This document shows, in pieces, positions 6,185-8,803 of a stretch of 8,803 bases of DNA (position 1 is its first letter; each line of letters begins with the position of its first letter). A program made the position numbers and the translations under genes. Under the pieces are notes generated by a model, which saw only the letters and a program-made list of their open reading frames with translations, ran no database searches and was not told the DNA's origin. Source of the DNA: Thermoleophilia bacterium (GTDB taxonomy: Bacteria; Actinomycetota; Thermoleophilia; Gaiellales; SKUG01); NCBI GenBank assembly GCA_025964455.1, contig JAOPYU010000241.1:1-8803 (forward strand), written 5' to 3'.

Positions 6185-7174
6185 TCAGCGTGCGAGGCGC
6201 TTGGCGACCAGCTCGGTCGCCTTGGCGGCGAGCAGCTCGCCGAACGCGGGATGGGCCGTCGCGTCGGCCAGCTCCGGCAGCGTGCGGGCACGCTCGTCCA
6301 GCACTCGCGTCATCCCCTGCAGGCTCGCGGTGCCGAGCTGCTCGTTCGCCCAGCCGGCGATGCCGTCGACGCGCGCGACCAGGGTGCGTGTGCCGTCCTC
6401 GCCCAGTCCGAGGTCGCTGCCGATGCGCTGCGCCACCTCGGTGGCGGTGCTGTCGTGCGGGAGGGCCACGATCGCGGCGGGATCGTAGTACCAGACGTTG
6501 ATGGCGCATCCGGCGTGCTCGTCGCGGTGTCGCGCCGATGCCGGCCGTGCGTATCGGCCAGTGTCGAGCTCGTCGCCCATGTGCGGCGCGCAGACGTTGG
6601 TCCCTGGGGAGCGGCCCGCATCGAGCACGCGATCCCAGCTGTCGGTGACGACCCACACGTGCCCGGGGGGCAGCAGGAGCGCGACGGCGCGGGCTGCCGG
6701 CATGAGCCCGACCCCGGCTCGTTCGGCGACATGGCGGATCAGCACGGCGGGTCGGTCGAGCCCGTCGAACGACCGGATCCATGCCTCGGGGACCAGCAGC
6801 TCGCGGGCGAAGGCGCTCGCCTCACCCTCGACCAGGTCGTACGGCGTGACGGGCAGCTCATGCGGTCGCGCCGATACGTCACAGGGCGAGCCGAGCGGGT
6901 GCCAGCCGAGCAGCACGTGCCCGATCCCGTGCGCGAGGGCGAAGCGTCGGCGCTCGGGCGATCCGTGCAGCGATTCATGGACGACGATGCGCGGCCTGGC
7001 GCCGGGCGCGTCGGCGTGCAGCACGATCACGTCGGCGTGGGTGGGGATGTCCTCGTCGATCACCTCGGCGACGCTGCGCGCCACGCGCTCCACGTCGAAC
7101 GGCGGCGTGAGGCCCTGTTCGGCGGCGAGGTCACGCGCCACCCGCCGCGCGACGCGGTAGGCGGGATCAGGCAT
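6185..7174 (-). CDS. ImmA/IrrE (COG2856)-like metallopeptidase with degenerate active site
   Basis: A 329-residue protein whose first half matches ImmA/IrrE peptidases (PF06114). RRRFALAHGIGHVLLGWH sits where family members have FxxAHELGH, and EASAFARELLVPE supplies the expected third zinc ligand (probably Glu119). The HExxH motif reads His82-Gly-Ile-Gly-His86: both zinc-binding His are kept but the catalytic Glu is Gly83, coded by GGG at 6926-6928, one base from GAG. It may therefore bind zinc without cutting. Residues about 165-329 form an extra C-terminal part I do not recognise (INVWYYDPAA, a Leu/Ala-rich helical end). No signal peptide, so cytoplasmic. The ATG at 7174 lies inside the end of the upstream small gene (8-base overlap), which argues for translational coupling and this start. 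Family members cleave repressors (ImmA) or control stress genes (IrrE). Here the role is inferred to be regulatory or toxin-antitoxin-like. Confidence 0.75.
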   Translation of the reverse strand: MPDPAYRVARRVARDLAAEQGLTPPFDVERVARSVAEVIDEDIPTHADVIVLHADAPGARPRIVVHESLHGSPERRRFALAHGIGHVLLGWHPLGSPCDVSARPHELPVTPYDLVEGEASAFARELLVPEAWIRSFDGLDRPAVLIRHVAERAGVGLMPAARAVALLLPPGHVWVVTDSWDRVLDAGRSPGTNVCAPHMGDELDTGRYARPASARHRDEHAGCAINVWYYDPAAIVALPHDSTATEVAQRIGSDLGLGEDGTRTLVARVDGIAGWANEQLGTASLQGMTRVLDERARTLPELADATAHPAFGELLAAKATELVAKRLAR

Positions 7175-7538
7175 GGCTCGGCTCCTGCCGGGCGGCGCAG
7201 ATCGCGTCCACCTGGGCGCGCCAGGTCTCGATCTCTGCCAGGTCGAACGGGTCGACGACCTCGGATGCGATCCTCGTGGCGCGGTCGCGCACGCGCCGCT
7301 GCCCGCGCACCTCGTCGAGGTCGAGCGACTGGCCAAAGCGTCGCGCATGGACGATGTAGCGCAGCGCGTCAGGCGTCGCGGCGACGAGCTCGAGCTCCGC
7401 GGCATCGAGGCCGAGCACCTCGTGCAGCGGACGTCGCTGGTTGCCGCCGAGCCAGGCCTCGACCTCGGCCTGGAGCCCGTCGATCCTGGCGTGCCCGTCC
7501 AGGACCCGGTCGATGAAGGATGTGCGTCGCTCGCTCAC
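7167..7538 (-). CDS. Small helical protein coupled to the ImmA-like protein (possible antitoxin/regulator)
   Basis: A 123-residue, probably all-helical, cytoplasmic protein starting at GTG 7538. The same open frame extends far upstream, but that part overlaps the larger gene at 7577-8803 and is Arg-rich shadow. The protein opens with an acidic helix (FIDRVLDGHARIDGLQAEVE), then PLHEVLGLDAAELELVAATP and DALRYIVHARR (residues 37-67), then an Arg/Asp-rich helical end. The pattern LHExLGLxxxExxxxxxxPDALxxIxxARR resembles small actinobacterial proteins that I recall beside ImmA-type peptidases or in toxin-antitoxin-like pairs; this is memory, not a search. No helix-turn-helix is obvious. A weak GGA lies 7-10 bases before the start. 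The stop TGA is inside the ATGCCTGA overlap with the next gene. The preceding gene ends 38 bases upstream, so the three genes could share one transcript. Confidence 0.7.
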   Translation of the reverse strand: MSERRTSFIDRVLDGHARIDGLQAEVEAWLGGNQRRPLHEVLGLDAAELELVAATPDALRYIVHARRFGQSLDLDEVRGQRRVRDRATRIASEVVDPFDLAEIETWRAQVDAICAARQEPSHA

Positions 7539-7549
7539 CCAGTGTCCAT

Positions 7550-7562
7550 GCCCGGAGCGGGC
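7550..7562. other. Small GC hairpin in the 38-base gap before the small helical gene
   Basis: GCCCG-GAG-CGGGC has 5-base arms and a 3-base loop, 12 bases before the GTG at 7538. No T-run follows, so termination is unlikely. It is close enough to the start codon to hinder or set the level of translation, but a chance stem is also likely at this GC content. Confidence 0.35.
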
Positions 7563-7576
7563 GTGTCGGCAACGTG

Positions 7577-8803
7577 TCAGCCGAACTTGTCCACGAGCGC
7601 CGCACCGACGGAGCGATCCCACGCCGCGAGGTCGGGCGCCGCGCCGCGCTGGTAGTCGTCGAGGCGCCGCGCCGAGGAGCGCACGCCCGTCGCCGCCGTG
7701 CCGCTTCGAGCCTCGCCTCCGAGCGCGCGTGCTGCTGCGCCGAGGTTGGCGCCGTAGTCGGCCTCGGCGAGCGCGAGGGTCGGCAGCACCTCGCCGCGAT
7801 GGACGGCGACCAGCCCGCCGATGTCGCCGCGGCCTTCCACGCCGCGCCCGGCTTCCAGCACGTCGAGGTTGTTGGCCGAGTAGATGAACCAGCCGGCCGC
7901 GCCATCGAGCGCCGCGCTCGCCGTCGACAGTGCCGCGCTGCCGGGGGTGGCGCCGTCGAAGAAGGCGTTGCCGGGATACTCCATCAACTCGATCCGGCGC
8001 CCCGCCCGCTGGGCCGCCTCGCGCACTGCGGCGATCGACTGCGGGCGCGTCTGGCCGGCCGAGCTCTGGGTGACGGCCCAGCCGTCGAGGTGGGGCGCAT
8101 ACGCGAGCACGTGCGGTCGCGGCTGACACGCGGCGAACAACTTCGCGTTCGAGCCGCGCCGCTCGAGCTCCGCGTCGAGCCGCGCGATCCAGCGAGCGGT
8201 CTGCGCCGCTGCGGCGGACGTGGCGTCCTGCTCGTCGGAGACCTGGACCCACAGGGTCGGCGTGCCGGTCGCGGCGAGCTCGCGTTCGTGAGCGAGGATG
8301 CGATCGACGACCGGACCGATCGGCTGACGGGTGGCTGCCTCCCAGGCTGCGGAGGCGTATGCACGCGGCATCGCCTGACGTCCCGCCGCAGTGGCGGGCG
8401 CGCCCGAGGACGCCACGCCGAACCGCGCGAGCGTGGATTCGACCGAACCGACGGAGGCGCCCCGCGCCGTGGCGCTCGACGGATTCACCCACGCCAGCAT
8501 CGGCAGCGCACGCACAGAAGCATCGGCGACACGCACCTGCAGCTTCGCGACACCCGCATCCATGTTCGCGCTGCCGCTGCGCAGGCCGGTCGCCCGGACC
8601 AGGAAGCGCACCTCGGCGCCCGCCGGGATCGTCACCGACGCCCCCGATACCGGGACCAGGACCTGCGTCGCATGCTTGCCCACGCGATGGGGCTGCACCG
8701 CGAAGACTTCGACGCGGGCGGCCCCGGCGTCGCTCGCGGCGGGGATCGTGATCGTCCGGGCGGTTGCGCCCGCCCGCACCGTCGCCTGCCGGTACGTGGC
8801 CAT
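7577..8803 (-). CDS. Divergent GH123/DUF4091-like protein, probably cut at its N-terminus
   Basis: An open frame of 408 residues reaching the window edge. The ATG at 8801-8803 is the last codon visible, so the true start, and any signal peptide, may lie beyond. Residues about 5-105 form a beta-rich domain (TITIPAASDAGAARVEVFAV, then AEVRFLVRATGL). Residues about 105-360 resemble, in the same order, landmarks of the lipoprotein encoded at 277-2031: LWVQVSDEQD (Asp190-Glu191, compare FAFDEPSD), HLDGWAV (DIWAP), IELMEYPGNAFFD (TWWYPSITSW), AALDGAAGWFIYSANN (ERGVTGILYWSATH), and GDIGGLVAVHRGEVLPTLAL (GDGTLMYPGG...PSVRLL). The GH123-type barrel assignment rests on this alignment by eye and is an inference; the LRDGIED signature itself is not kept. 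If the Asp-Glu pair is catalytic it is another glycan hydrolase, otherwise a carbohydrate-binding relative. It is likely the first visible gene of the three-gene minus-strand run. Confidence 0.6.
   Translation of the reverse strand: MATYRQATVRAGATARTITIPAASDAGAARVEVFAVQPHRVGKHATQVLVPVSGASVTIPAGAEVRFLVRATGLRSGSANMDAGVAKLQVRVADASVRALPMLAWVNPSSATARGASVGSVESTLARFGVASSGAPATAAGRQAMPRAYASAAWEAATRQPIGPVVDRILAHERELAATGTPTLWVQVSDEQDATSAAAAQTARWIARLDAELERRGSNAKLFAACQPRPHVLAYAPHLDGWAVTQSSAGQTRPQSIAAVREAAQRAGRRIELMEYPGNAFFDGATPGSAALSTASAALDGAAGWFIYSANNLDVLEAGRGVEGRGDIGGLVAVHRGEVLPTLALAEADYGANLGAAARALGGEARSGTAATGVRSSARRLDDYQRGAAPDLAAWDRSVGAALVDKFG

Noticed and set aside
6053..7516. 487-residue plus-strand frame crossing the intergenic region, the ImmA-like gene and the small gene
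   Set aside because: Its C-terminal part is almost pure Arg/Ala/Gly/Pro and it has no domain; the minus-strand genes have recognisable motifs and coupled starts.
7539..8492. Upstream extension of the small helical gene into a 441-residue frame
   Set aside because: The extension overlaps the GH123-like gene and is strongly Arg-rich; only the last 123 residues look like protein.
1..8803. Mobile element, CRISPR array, tRNA or rRNA
   Set aside because: No transposase or integrase motifs, no spaced direct repeats and no cloverleaf or rRNA-like sequence were seen on reading both strands.

Overview
This window is very GC-rich and densely coded DNA, and the protein sequences read as actinobacterial. 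The best guess is a Thermoleophilia/Solirubrobacterales-type organism. That is inference from base composition, the style of the proteins and possible TANNNT-type leaderless promoters; no rRNA or tRNA is present to prove it. Eight genes are supported, two of them cut by the window edges. There is no transposase, integrase, CRISPR array or RNA gene.

Left half (1-4938): the tail of an unrecognised small Cys-containing protein is followed by a lipoprotein with a GH123/DUF4091-type glycosidase domain. Next comes a cytoplasmic-looking purple-acid-phosphatase-type metallophosphoesterase. A minimal HExxH zincin of the MMP-like PF06262 family lies on the minus strand, and a divergent 12-helix UMF1/Atg22-type MFS transporter lies on the plus strand. 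Two convergent gene pairs have stop codons only 3-4 bases apart.

Middle (4942-6184): a minus-strand CHAP-domain cysteine amidase/endopeptidase has a long Gly/Pro/Ala/Ser-rich N-terminal half and no visible signal peptide. About 250 bases of non-coding DNA upstream of it hold a hairpin, paired CGATCG sites and a weak sigma-28-like promoter candidate.

Right half (6185-8803): an apparent minus-strand operon of three genes. The first is a large protein, cut by the window edge, that looks like a very divergent relative of the GH123-type lipoprotein. The second is a 123-residue helical protein. The third is an ImmA/IrrE (COG2856)-like protein whose start overlaps the small gene by 8 bases and whose HExxH motif reads HGIGH, so the catalytic glutamate is missing. 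The small protein plus the degenerate ImmA-like protein is the most likely place for something new: it has the layout of a toxin-antitoxin or sensor/regulator pair but has lost the protease residue. A second theme is transcription: two or three genes carry a TANNNT -10 box 6-7 bases before the start codon, suggesting leaderless mRNAs.
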